Positions 1-7,880 of a stretch of DNA of 64,000 nt are shown here, piece by piece. Position 1 is the first letter of the stretch, and the number at the start of each line of letters is the position of its first letter. The translations under genes were made by a program, and so were the position numbers. The notes under the pieces are model-generated. The model was given only the letters and a program-made list of their open reading frames with translations, made no database searches and was not told the DNA's origin. Source of the stretch: Kibdelosporangium sp. MJ126-NF4 (GTDB lineage Bacteria > Actinomycetota > Actinomycetes > Mycobacteriales > Pseudonocardiaceae); NCBI RefSeq assembly GCF_000826545.1, contig NZ_CDME01000014.1, positions 496,001 to 560,000 of the forward strand, written 5' to 3'.

Positions 1-83
1 CAGCTGATCGTCCGACCATCCGGAACGACAAGGACTGTCACAACACCGTCGATCTCGCTGTAGATCAAGTCCATACTTGGCAG

Positions 84-2549
84 GTGACACGCCCTGACCG
101 GGTACGCGCCCTGCACCAGCGCGGCCTCAACGCGCTCAACCGGGGCAGACCGCTGCTCGGCGTACGAGCGTTCCGCGCGGGCCTGCGGATAGCGCCGGAC
201 GACGTACGGCTGCTCACCAGCCTGGCGGCGGCCGAGGCAGCGCTGGGCAACACGGAACAGGGTTTCGCGTTGCTGGACCGCGCCGACGAACTGGCCACGG
301 CGGAGACGAAAGGCCTGCTGGTCCAGCAACGCGGCCTACTGCTGATCCTGGTCGGCCGAATGGACGACGCACTGCAATGCCTCGACCAGGCGATCGGACT
401 ACTCCGACGCAACCCGACCGTACTCGCGCGCACACTTCTCAACCGAGCCATGCTGCACCAGATCTCAGGCCGTGTCGGCGCGGCACTGGCTGATCTGGAG
501 CGGTGCGAACGCCTCGGCCAGGAACTCGGCCAGGACCGGCTGGTAGCCAAAGCGATCCACGGCCGAGGCTCATGCCACCTGCTGGCCGGAAACATCCCAG
601 CGGCACTACGACACTTCGACCGGGCACGCGTGGTGTACGAGTCGCACGCCGACGGAATGCTCCCGGTTGTGGCTGTGGAGCGAGCACGAGCACTACTCGC
701 CGCCGGGCTGTACAGCGACGCCGCGACCGAACTCGACTTCGCACTGGCCCGCTTCCCACGAACAAGGATGGACCAGGAGCACGCCGAAGCCCAACTGACG
801 AGGGCACAGGTGGCACTCGCGGCAAACGACCTGCCCGCGGCCACAACGTGGGCCAGCCGCGCGGAAACACGGTTTCGAAGACGTGGCAACGAAACATGGG
901 CAGCAGTGGCAGCAGCAACAAAGATGCGCGCGGAGTTCGAGAGCGGAACCCGACTTGGCCTGGTAGCGCCCCGAGCAGCCGCACTGGCCACACGACTGGC
1001 AGAACTGGGCCTGGACAACGACGCCGAAGCAGCCGAACTGGTGGCGGCACGAGCATATCTCGCACGCGGACGGTTCAATGAGGCACGCCAGCACATCCGC
1101 CCACGCAGCGGCCCAAGATCGTTGCTGGAGACCAGACTGACACGCCGCCTGGCGCTCGCCGAACTCGGCGCAGCACTGGGCGACAGCGGAAAAGTCTTCA
1201 CCCACGCACGCGCAGGCCTGACACTGCTGCGTGACCACCACAGCCGCGCAGGCAGCCTTGACCTACGAACCAGCACAACCTCCCTCGGCCGCGAACTGGC
1301 ACGCACCGGACTGGCCACAGCCCTGGCCAACGGAGCACCCCCAGTAGTGTTCGGCTGGCTGGAAAGGTCACGGGCACAAGCATTCCGATTCCCACAAGTC
1401 CGCCCACCCCACGACGACGACACGGTCGAAGCAGTCGCCGAACTCCGCCAACTCGCCCACCAAGTACGAACCGCCGAACTGGCAGGCGCCCCGGACACAG
1501 AAGCCCGGCGCCGATGCGCGCAGCTGGAACGAGCGATCAGAGCACGAGGCTGGCAGGCAGAGGGCACCGGAGTGCACTCCGCCGAGGCGACATTCAGCGA
1601 AGTACGTGCCGCCTTGGGCACGTCGACAATGGTGAGCTACGCCTACACCGACGACCGGCTCTGGGCACTGGTGATCACATCGGAGCAGGCCAGATTGATC
1701 CCCTTGGGTTCACTGGCAACGGTATCCGAGTCACTGGCCAAGCTGCACAGCGACCTGGAAGCATCCTGCGGGCGAAAGCTCCCCGTCGCCCTCGACCGAG
1801 TGATCAGGGCATCGATCCGACGAAGGCTCACGGCCCTGACCGAAGACCTGGTCAAACCGATCCGCCCGGTACTCGGGGACTCCGAGGTGGTGATCATCCC
1901 CACCGGAGCACTGTCCGCTGTGCCCTGGGGCCTACTACCAGACATGGCAGGACGCCCGGTGACAGTGTCACCGAGCGCATCGACATGGCTATCCGGCCGC
2001 AACGCCGAGTTGGCAACACCATCAAGATGGTTGCTCGTAGCAGGACCAGACCTGGCCCACGCCGACGAGGAGATCCACCAACTGGCAAAGGTCTACGGAG
2101 AAGGAGCAGTACTGCTCGGCCAGGAAGCAACGGTCGAGTCCACATTGCGAGCATTGGACGGATGCACCACGGCGCACTTCGCGGCCCACGGGCACCACGA
2201 ACGAGAGAACGTGCTGTTCTCCCGACTGGACCTGAGCGACGGACCGCTGATGGCATACGACATCCATCAACTTCGGTCAGCCCCAACGCATGTCGTGCTG
2301 TCGTCGTGTGACGTGGGGCAGACCGTGGTGCGCACCGGCGACGAGGTTCTGGGTTTCACAGCGGCGTTGTTGTACAGCGGTACCAGAACAGTGGTGTCCA
2401 GCGTGGCCACAGTGGACGATGACGCGGCGGTGGAGGTGATGGCAGCGTACCACCGTGGCCTGTTGCGCGGGCTGAGACCTGCGCGAGCGTTGGCGGACGC
2501 GACACTGAGACAGCCACTGATGCCGTTCGTATGCTTCGGATCGTCCTAA
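84..2549 (+). CDS. TPR-CHAT domain protein (caspase-like protease fold)
   Basis: An 821-residue protein. The first ~470 residues are alpha-helical TPR-like repeats rich in alanine and leucine. The C-terminal ~260 residues form a CHAT domain, a caspase-family cysteine protease fold. The expected dyad is visible: His702 in HFAAHG and Cys742 in LSSCDVG. CHAT proteases with TPR sensors are known in bacterial conflict and cell-death systems; the substrate here is unknown. It converges on the S8 subtilase gene, leaving only 8 bases between the stops. The start is a GTG at 84 with a weak ribosome site. The frame is open to the left edge of the window with no start codon between 3 and 83, so the gene may begin further upstream. 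No signal peptide, so probably cytoplasmic. Family assignment is firm; role is inference. Confidence 0.85.
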   Translation: MTRPDRVRALHQRGLNALNRGRPLLGVRAFRAGLRIAPDDVRLLTSLAAAEAALGNTEQGFALLDRADELATAETKGLLVQQRGLLLILVGRMDDALQCLDQAIGLLRRNPTVLARTLLNRAMLHQISGRVGAALADLERCERLGQELGQDRLVAKAIHGRGSCHLLAGNIPAALRHFDRARVVYESHADGMLPVVAVERARALLAAGLYSDAATELDFALARFPRTRMDQEHAEAQLTRAQVALAANDLPAATTWASRAETRFRRRGNETWAAVAAATKMRAEFESGTRLGLVAPRAAALATRLAELGLDNDAEAAELVAARAYLARGRFNEARQHIRPRSGPRSLLETRLTRRLALAELGAALGDSGKVFTHARAGLTLLRDHHSRAGSLDLRTSTTSLGRELARTGLATALANGAPPVVFGWLERSRAQAFRFPQVRPPHDDDTVEAVAELRQLAHQVRTAELAGAPDTEARRRCAQLERAIRARGWQAEGTGVHSAEATFSEVRAALGTSTMVSYAYTDDRLWALVITSEQARLIPLGSLATVSESLAKLHSDLEASCGRKLPVALDRVIRASIRRRLTALTEDLVKPIRPVLGDSEVVIIPTGALSAVPWGLLPDMAGRPVTVSPSASTWLSGRNAELATPSRWLLVAGPDLAHADEEIHQLAKVYGEGAVLLGQEATVESTLRALDGCTTAHFAAHGHHERENVLFSRLDLSDGPLMAYDIHQLRSAPTHVVLSSCDVGQTVVRTGDEVLGFTAALLYSGTRTVVSSVATVDDDAAVEVMAAYHRGLLRGLRPARALADATLRQPLMPFVCFGSS

Positions 2550-2557
2550 GGCGCTGT

Positions 2558-4483
2558 TCACCGGGCGGCGGCGCACATCGCGTAGACGTTGACGACGTGG
2601 GCCTCGGTGTCGAGGTTGAACGCGTGCACGTGCCAGCCCTGCGGGAGGGGATCCGACATGTCGATCGCGACCCGGAACGCGGCCGCGGGCGTGGTGCTGA
2701 AGAACGAATGGCCGCCGCCGGTGACGGCCGTGCCTGCCGGGCACCTGGCGACGGTGTCCCAGCCCTGTCCGGGCTGGACGATGAACTGAGCGGACACTTG
2801 TTGCTGCCCAGGGGTTTGCGCGCACACCGCGTGCGTGGTGACCGGCCGTGGGACACTGTCCAGGTTGATCACTTTGACCTGCCAGACGTTCGGGTACTGG
2901 TAGGGCACGGAGAAGGTGATCGCGTTGCCGAACGTGCTGTCATGGGTGTAGCCGCCACCGAGCAACGTCTTCCCGACCGGGCAACTTGCGTTGATGTACG
3001 CCTCCCCGCCTGGTGGGACGGTGTACTGACCGGTCACGATCTGCCAACCCGGGGTTTGCGCGCAGACAGCGTAGACGAGGACCGGACGAGCCTGGTTGTC
3101 CGCATTGGTCGCGTGCACCAGCCAGCCCTGCGTGTAGGGCGCTGACGCGTTCACCTCGATGCCCAACGTGCTGCCGTGGTGATACCCACCGCCGGTGACC
3201 ACGGTCCCGGCTGGGCACTGGGCGGCGGCGGACCAGCCTTGGCCGGGCTGGACGGTGAAGGACGCGGAGACAAGCCTATGACCGGTCATCGCGTGATCGC
3301 TGAACAGCAGGCGGTTCGGTGTGCCCGCACCGGCGTCGGTGACGACGTCGCGGGTTGCCTCGGCCAGCAGGCTCGCGGTGAGCTGGGCTGGGGACGCGGC
3401 AGGGGCGGCCTGGAGGTATTTCGCGATGGTGCCGGTGACGTGCGGGGCGGCCATCGAGGTGCCGGTCATGGTGGCGGTCGCCGTGTCACTGGCGATGCCC
3501 GCCGAGACGATGTCCGTGCCCGGCCCGAACAGGTCGACGCAGGGCCCGAAGTTCGACGGGTAGGGCGTGCCGGAATAACGGGCGTCGGTCCTGGTCGCGT
3601 TGGCCACCGTGATGGCGACCGGGGTGCGGCCGGGTGATTCGCCGCAGGCGTCAGCCGCGTTGTTCTGGGCGGACACCACGACCGTGATTCCTGCTTGGAC
3701 CGCATCGCTCACCGCCTTGTCCAAAGCCGCGTCCAGGTCACCGCCGAGGCTCATGTTGATCACCGCCGGGCGCCGGGCGTTCGCCCGCACCCAGTTGACC
3801 GCCTGGATGGTCCACGACCATCTGGCCTTGTTCGCGCAGTCCAGGACTCGGACGGAGTGCAGGTGGACGCCTTTCGCGACGCCGTGGGTGGTTCCGCCGA
3901 TCGTGCCCGCGACGTGCGTGCCGTGACCGTGGCAGTCGACGCCGTTCTGCCCGTCGCCGACGAAGTCCGGTTCGACCGTGACGCGACCGGCGAAATCAGT
4001 GTGGGAACGGCGAACTCCGCTGTCGAGTACGTACACGTGTACTCCGGCTCCGGTGGGCCAGTAGCTGTAGCGCGAGTCGGCCGGTCGCACCCGCTGGTCG
4101 ACCCGGTCCAGGCCCCATGACGGTGGTGAGTTCTGGGTCGTGTCCCCGGTGGCCCACGCGTCCTGCTCGACGAACTCGACGCCGGACTCCTGGCTGATCC
4201 GGCGTGCATCGGCTTCCGGCAGGTCGATGGCGAAGCCGTTGAGCGGGTTCCGGTACACCTGCCGGACCGTGCCCCGATACCGCGCAAGCAGTCGCTTCTG
4301 GGTGTGCTCGGCGCCAGTGGGCTTCAGCACCACGATGTAGCTGCCCGCAATGCCGTCGACCTTGGCCGGTCGAAACCTCGTGTCCTGATCCTCCGCCGCC
4401 GACGCGGGTCCCGCAACAACTCCGGAAAACGCAGTCACGGTGATGATCAGCGCGAGCAGCCGACCTGGTGTCTGAGATTTCAT
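2558..4483 (-). CDS. Secreted S8 subtilisin-like serine protease with three C-terminal repeats
   Basis: A 641-residue secreted protease. Residues 1-30 are a Sec signal ending in a PASAA cleavage region, and residues ~47-112 an I9-type inhibitor propeptide. The catalytic domain carries Asp154 (VLDSG), His187 (HGTHVAG) and Ser343 (GTSMAAP), so it looks active. After it come three ~78-residue repeats (about 405, 482 and 563 onward), each with a V-x-PG start, a GGGY/GGGH core and two cysteines near CPAG and AVCA. These are probably beta-rich wall- or substrate-binding modules. Start ATG has GAGGAG upstream at good spacing. It lies tail-to-tail with the CHAT gene and close to a membrane-anchored sigma factor. 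Confidence 0.93.
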   Translation of the reverse strand: MKSQTPGRLLALIITVTAFSGVVAGPASAAEDQDTRFRPAKVDGIAGSYIVVLKPTGAEHTQKRLLARYRGTVRQVYRNPLNGFAIDLPEADARRISQESGVEFVEQDAWATGDTTQNSPPSWGLDRVDQRVRPADSRYSYWPTGAGVHVYVLDSGVRRSHTDFAGRVTVEPDFVGDGQNGVDCHGHGTHVAGTIGGTTHGVAKGVHLHSVRVLDCANKARWSWTIQAVNWVRANARRPAVINMSLGGDLDAALDKAVSDAVQAGITVVVSAQNNAADACGESPGRTPVAITVANATRTDARYSGTPYPSNFGPCVDLFGPGTDIVSAGIASDTATATMTGTSMAAPHVTGTIAKYLQAAPAASPAQLTASLLAEATRDVVTDAGAGTPNRLLFSDHAMTGHRLVSASFTVQPGQGWSAAAQCPAGTVVTGGGYHHGSTLGIEVNASAPYTQGWLVHATNADNQARPVLVYAVCAQTPGWQIVTGQYTVPPGGEAYINASCPVGKTLLGGGYTHDSTFGNAITFSVPYQYPNVWQVKVINLDSVPRPVTTHAVCAQTPGQQQVSAQFIVQPGQGWDTVARCPAGTAVTGGGHSFFSTTPAAAFRVAIDMSDPLPQGWHVHAFNLDTEAHVVNVYAMCAAAR

Positions 4484-4757
4484 GCGCCGATCTCCTCCTC
4501 AGTGCGATCACGACGTGGATCAATTCGCCCTGGCACTGGCCACTCAATTTCCCGGCTCACAGTACTGACCCGACATGACATCGACCGTCTCGGTTGAGTA
4601 ACAGCGAAAACGGCGAACTACGAACTGCGATCAATGACGAAGTGGCTCGTTCGTCCCATCTTCACCCCATTGCGCCGATTGAGTGATGGCCGTAACAGTG
4701 GGATTCATCGCAACGAACGTGAAATGTGGCATTCCATGGCCAGTGTTTCGTCCCCGA
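4484..4757. other. Intergenic region upstream of the subtilase
   Basis: 274 bases without a convincing gene, between the small membrane-protein stop and the subtilase start. It must contain the subtilase promoter on the minus strand; the ribosome site GAGGAG is clear but no -35/-10 pair stands out. No strong hairpin was seen. Confidence 0.5.
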
Positions 4758-5069
4758 TCATTCCGGCTTGTCCCGGCCCGCTTTACTCCGGGCATCCAGT
4801 ACGTCGCGCTGGGCGGAACGCAGAAGTCGCATCAGCCGTTCCGCCTCGGCAATGGACGTGGTGTGCCCCAGTACCCGTTTGAGACTCCGTTCCGACTTGT
4901 TCTGCGCGCCGAACCAGAACATCTCGGAGATGGCCTTGGTGAGGACAGGGACCAGTGCCGTGAGAACCACTACGACAGCACCGACGATCAAGCCGAGTGT
5001 GTGGTGGTTGAGAGTGGCCAGTGCGCCGAACGAGAGGCTGCCGACGGTTCTTGTCCCGGTGGCCATCAT
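4758..5069 (-). CDS. Small single-pass membrane protein, unrecognised
   Basis: A 103-residue protein with one strong membrane helix at about residues 24-45 (LGLIVGAVVVVLTALVPVL), then a basic, charged cytoplasmic-looking tail of ~55 residues that is probably helical. I chose the ATG at 5069 because GAGGAGGA lies 5 bases upstream; a second ATG follows immediately. The gene is divergent from the sigma-factor gene at 5184, with ~114 bases between starts holding both promoters. I do not recognise the family. Its position between the subtilase and the sigma factor suggests it belongs to the same functional group, which is inference. Confidence 0.6.
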   Translation of the reverse strand: MMATGTRTVGSLSFGALATLNHHTLGLIVGAVVVVLTALVPVLTKAISEMFWFGAQNKSERSLKRVLGHTTSIAEAERLMRLLRSAQRDVLDARSKAGRDKPE

Positions 5070-5183
5070 GGTCGTCCTCCTCGAATCCGTGGTTGCGGAG
5101 GCTGGGGACGGCACACCCCGGAATCTCCCCCAGAAGTCGCCGACTTCTCAGGAAATTCTCAGAAACCCTGCGCGGAGCCACCG

Positions 5184-6575
5184 ATGACCGGCGATCGCTG
5201 GTCCCAGCTGCCGGACGCCGGGCTGGTCGAGCGCGCATGGCACCCGGTCGACCCGACCGAGCGCAAGGCGGCGCTGCACGAGATCTTCCGGCGGTACCGG
5301 GACGTCGTGTCCACCGTCTGCGCGTACAACCTCGACGACATGGACCGCGTGCGGGACGTCGCGCAGAACACTTTCGAGATCGCCACCAAGGAGCTGATCC
5401 GTGGCGACAATCCGCGAGAGCCGGAGAAACTCAGGGCGTGGCTGTGCGGGATCGCCCGGAACCGATGCCATGAAGAGCACCGGCGGCGCGGAAACCAGGA
5501 TCCGACGCCGGTGGAATCCCTGCAAGCGGACGACGAGGACGAGGAGAGGTTACGCAAGGCCGAGGTGGTCAACCGGCTGGCTGACGTCGTCGCCACGTCG
5601 TTCACCCGATATCAGCGACGAATCTTCCAGTTCAGCATCCGCCAGGAACTGCACGGAACGGCCTTGGCCGCCGCGCTTTCGGTGAGTGCGAAGAAAGCTT
5701 ACAACCTGGCCTATGAGAACAAGGGCCGAGTGAACGAGGGGTTCGGCGCGCTGGTACTCGCCAGGGAAGGTCGGCCCTACTGTCCCGGGCTCGCCGACAT
5801 TCTCGATCGTTCCGGCTGGGATGGCGAGCGCTTCACCCGCGTGCTGCGGCTGCGCATCATCAAACACCTCGGCACCTGCCCGACCTGTGACAACTGCGCA
5901 ACCTGCACCAAGCACCAGGCGCGGTTGGTGAAACGCTACGCCCCGGCACTGATTCCCATCCTGATCGCGCCGGAGTTGACCGAGAAGGTCACGGAGATCA
6001 TCGATCAGCTTGTCGACGATGAAGAACGGAATCGCAAGAACAAGTCAAGCGGCGGCGCGGCCGCTGTCGGCGTCGCCGCCGCCGATCAGCAACAAAACAC
6101 GAAGGGCGGCTGCCTTGAGGGGGTGATGAACTTCGTCGGGGCGATATTCCTGCTGATCCTCGTCGCCACGGTCGGCCCCAAGCTCTTCCCGACACTCTTC
6201 GACAAGGGCGGGAAATCCGGCACCACCGGTACTTCCGGGACAGTCGCGCTGCACGTCTGGACACCGCCCGACCTCGGCTCTGGCACCGGACGCGTTCAGG
6301 TGCAGTCCCAGCCGACTGGCATGAACTGCGCGATGCGAACGGAGAACGACCCCTGCCGCGCGTCATTCAAGTCAGGCACCCAGGTCACGCTGACGGCGGT
6401 CATATCTCCGGCGCTGACTCGAAGCGGCAGGCAACTCGTCTGGCTGGGCTGCGGAAACCGGCCGACGGCAACCCAACCCTGCACGCTCACCCTGACCCGC
6501 GAAACCTCCGTCTGCGTCGCCCCGGCCAGCTCGCAGTGGACAGTCGAAGTCTGCCGCCAGAAGGCAGGCGGATGA
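5184..6575 (+). CDS. Membrane-anchored sigma-70/ECF-like factor with extracytoplasmic C-terminus
   Basis: A 463-residue protein. Residues ~30-105 match sigma region 2 (RDVAQNTF, then LRAWLCGIARNRC). Residues ~125-185 resemble region 4, with weak helix-turn-helix. A cysteine cluster (HLGTCPTC..CATC, ~228-243) is reminiscent of the zinc-binding anti-sigma motif. A membrane helix lies at ~313-335, followed by ~125 residues rich in Thr, Ser and Cys that should be outside the cell. This looks like sigma and anti-sigma/sensor functions fused in one chain. I chose ATG 5184, with GGAG upstream; the frame extends further but without sigma homology. Tail-to-tail with ridA-like gene. The neighbouring subtilase could plausibly process the external domain; that is inference. 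Confidence 0.8.
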   Translation: MTGDRWSQLPDAGLVERAWHPVDPTERKAALHEIFRRYRDVVSTVCAYNLDDMDRVRDVAQNTFEIATKELIRGDNPREPEKLRAWLCGIARNRCHEEHRRRGNQDPTPVESLQADDEDEERLRKAEVVNRLADVVATSFTRYQRRIFQFSIRQELHGTALAAALSVSAKKAYNLAYENKGRVNEGFGALVLAREGRPYCPGLADILDRSGWDGERFTRVLRLRIIKHLGTCPTCDNCATCTKHQARLVKRYAPALIPILIAPELTEKVTEIIDQLVDDEERNRKNKSSGGAAAVGVAAADQQQNTKGGCLEGVMNFVGAIFLLILVATVGPKLFPTLFDKGGKSGTTGTSGTVALHVWTPPDLGSGTGRVQVQSQPTGMNCAMRTENDPCRASFKSGTQVTLTAVISPALTRSGRQLVWLGCGNRPTATQPCTLTLTRETSVCVAPASSQWTVEVCRQKAGG

Positions 6576-6600
6576 CATCGACTGCTACTGGTTGCGGCCG

Positions 6601-7017
6601 CTAGGCACTTTTCCTTGGTATCGCAGCGTATCCCTGCACTTCGACGAGTGCTTCCACGTCCCACAGTCTGCTGATGCCGATTCCTGCCATGGCTGGGTAT
6701 TCCGTTCCGGCGAGCTTGCGCCAGATCGCTCCGAGCTCTCGGGCGTTGGCTTTGTAGTCGTCCATGTCGACTATGTAGATCGTGACGCTGACCAGGTCCT
6801 CCGGTTGGCCGCCTGCCGCTCGCAATGCGGTCAGCAGGTTTCCGAGTGCTTGTTCGAACTGTTCTGCCACACCGTTGCCGACGATCTTGTTCGAGTCGTT
6901 GAGGGCTGTCTGCCCGGCGAGGAACACGATCCGTTCGGTGTCCGCCGGGTTCACGGCGACCGCGTTTGCGTAGCCGGAGGGTTTGCCGAGCTCTGGTGGG
7001 TTGATTCGGTCGTTCAT
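6601..7017 (-). CDS. RidA/YjgF family protein lacking the catalytic arginine
   Basis: A 138-residue RidA-fold protein (FLAGQTALN, then QFEQALGNLLTALRAAGG, then EVQGYA). Canonical RidA proteins hydrolyse reactive enamines and imines using an Arg in the motif PARSxVEV. Here the aligned segment reads PAMAGIGI, with Met110 in that place, so imine deaminase activity is doubtful; Rid subfamilies without the Arg exist. The ATG overlaps the SDR stop (ATGA at 7014-7017), so the two are translationally coupled. The neighbouring genes suggest handling of an intermediate in aromatic-CoA breakdown. Family is certain, reaction is not. Confidence 0.85.
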   Translation of the reverse strand: MNDRINPPELGKPSGYANAVAVNPADTERIVFLAGQTALNDSNKIVGNGVAEQFEQALGNLLTALRAAGGQPEDLVSVTIYIVDMDDYKANARELGAIWRKLAGTEYPAMAGIGISRLWDVEALVEVQGYAAIPRKSA

Positions 7018-7763
7018 GACTGCACCGCTCCGCCGTCCACGTTGATCGCTTGGCCGGTGATGGCCGCGCTGGCCACGCAGAGGTCCACCACGTCGGCCAC
7101 CTCCTCCGCGGTGATCAGCCGGTTGATCGGTTGCTTGCGTTCCAGCGCGGCCCTGATTTCCTGCTGTGGCCGGTTGGTTCGTGCCGAGATCCTCTCCACC
7201 CAGCCGTCTGTCATCGGTGTGTCCACGTAGCCGGGGCAGACCGCGTTCACCGTCACGCCGGTTCTGGCCAGTTCCGCTGCCGCGGTGCGGACCAGGCCGA
7301 TCACTCCGTGTTTGCTCGCGGTGTAGGCGCCGATGTTCGGTTCGCCGATGCGGCCCGCGATCGAAGCGATGACCACGATCCGCCCCCAGCCACGCGAGGT
7401 CATCCCCGGAACAACCCGACGTATGGCCCGAAAAGGCGAGGTGAGATTGAGCTCCAACTGCCCAAGCCACTCGTCATCGGTGAGCTTCGCGATCGGCTTG
7501 GACACCGCCGCACCGGCGTTGAGAACCAGCACGTCCACCGACCCCCAAGCCTCCTCAACCGCCGTGAACACGCCCTCCATGGCGGCGGCGTCAGTGGCAT
7601 CGGCGGGAAGGCTCAGCGACGGACCGGGCAGCTTCCCTGCCACATCGGCGAGCTGCTCCGCACCACGGGCGGTCAGGGCGACGTGATGCCCGGCGGCCGA
7701 CAGCCTGCCCGCGATCACACTCCCGATCCCCCGGCTGGCACCCGTGACCAGGCAGTTCCTCAT
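7014..7763 (-). CDS. SDR family NAD(P)-dependent oxidoreductase
   Basis: A 249-residue classical short-chain dehydrogenase. Cofactor motif TGASRGIG begins at residue 7, NAG at ~82, and the catalytic Ser134, Tyr147 and Lys151 (YTASK) are all present. The C-terminal CPGYVDTPM and NVDGG motifs are typical of FabG-like enzymes. It probably reduces or oxidises a hydroxyacyl- or keto-cyclohexyl-CoA intermediate made by the divergent monooxygenase. Start is ATG 7763; the same frame stays open far upstream, but that part is only the complement of the monooxygenase gene. No clear ribosome site, which fits a short leader or a weakly translated message. Confidence 0.9.
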   Translation of the reverse strand: MRNCLVTGASRGIGSVIAGRLSAAGHHVALTARGAEQLADVAGKLPGPSLSLPADATDAAAMEGVFTAVEEAWGSVDVLVLNAGAAVSKPIAKLTDDEWLGQLELNLTSPFRAIRRVVPGMTSRGWGRIVVIASIAGRIGEPNIGAYTASKHGVIGLVRTAAAELARTGVTVNAVCPGYVDTPMTDGWVERISARTNRPQQEIRAALERKQPINRLITAEEVADVVDLCVASAAITGQAINVDGGAVQS

Positions 7764-7880
7764 GATTGGCAAGCCAGTAGACACCCGGCAAGCCTGCCAA
7801 TCTTCATAACGGTCGTCAACAGCACGCGATATGTTGTATCGTTGACGGTCGTAAGGCTCACGACAGAAGAGGTGGGCGGA
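7764..7880. promoter_or_regulatory. Divergent promoter region with two inverted repeats
   Basis: 117 bases between the divergent SDR and monooxygenase genes. An exact 8-bp inverted repeat, GATTGGCA at 7764-7771 and TGCCAATC at 7795-7802, covers the SDR translation start. A second, ACGGTCGTCAAC at 7809-7820 against GTTGACGGTCGT at 7841-7852, pairs at 10 of 12 positions around an AT-richer centre. This is the layout of a regulator-bound divergent control region. No regulator gene is adjacent, so the binding protein is unknown. Confidence 0.5.

Noticed and set aside
65..1621. 518-codon minus-strand frame opposite the CHAT gene
   Set aside because: Low-complexity Ser/Arg/Ala sequence; the plus strand has TPR and CHAT domains with catalytic residues.
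2900..3500. Frameshift or separate gene in the subtilase tail
   Set aside because: The tail is three similar in-frame repeats with matching Gly and Cys positions, so it is one intact protein.
7050..7880. N-terminal extension of the monooxygenase frame
   Set aside because: It overlaps the SDR gene antisense, and the FAD motif begins directly after GTG 7881 with a ribosome site.
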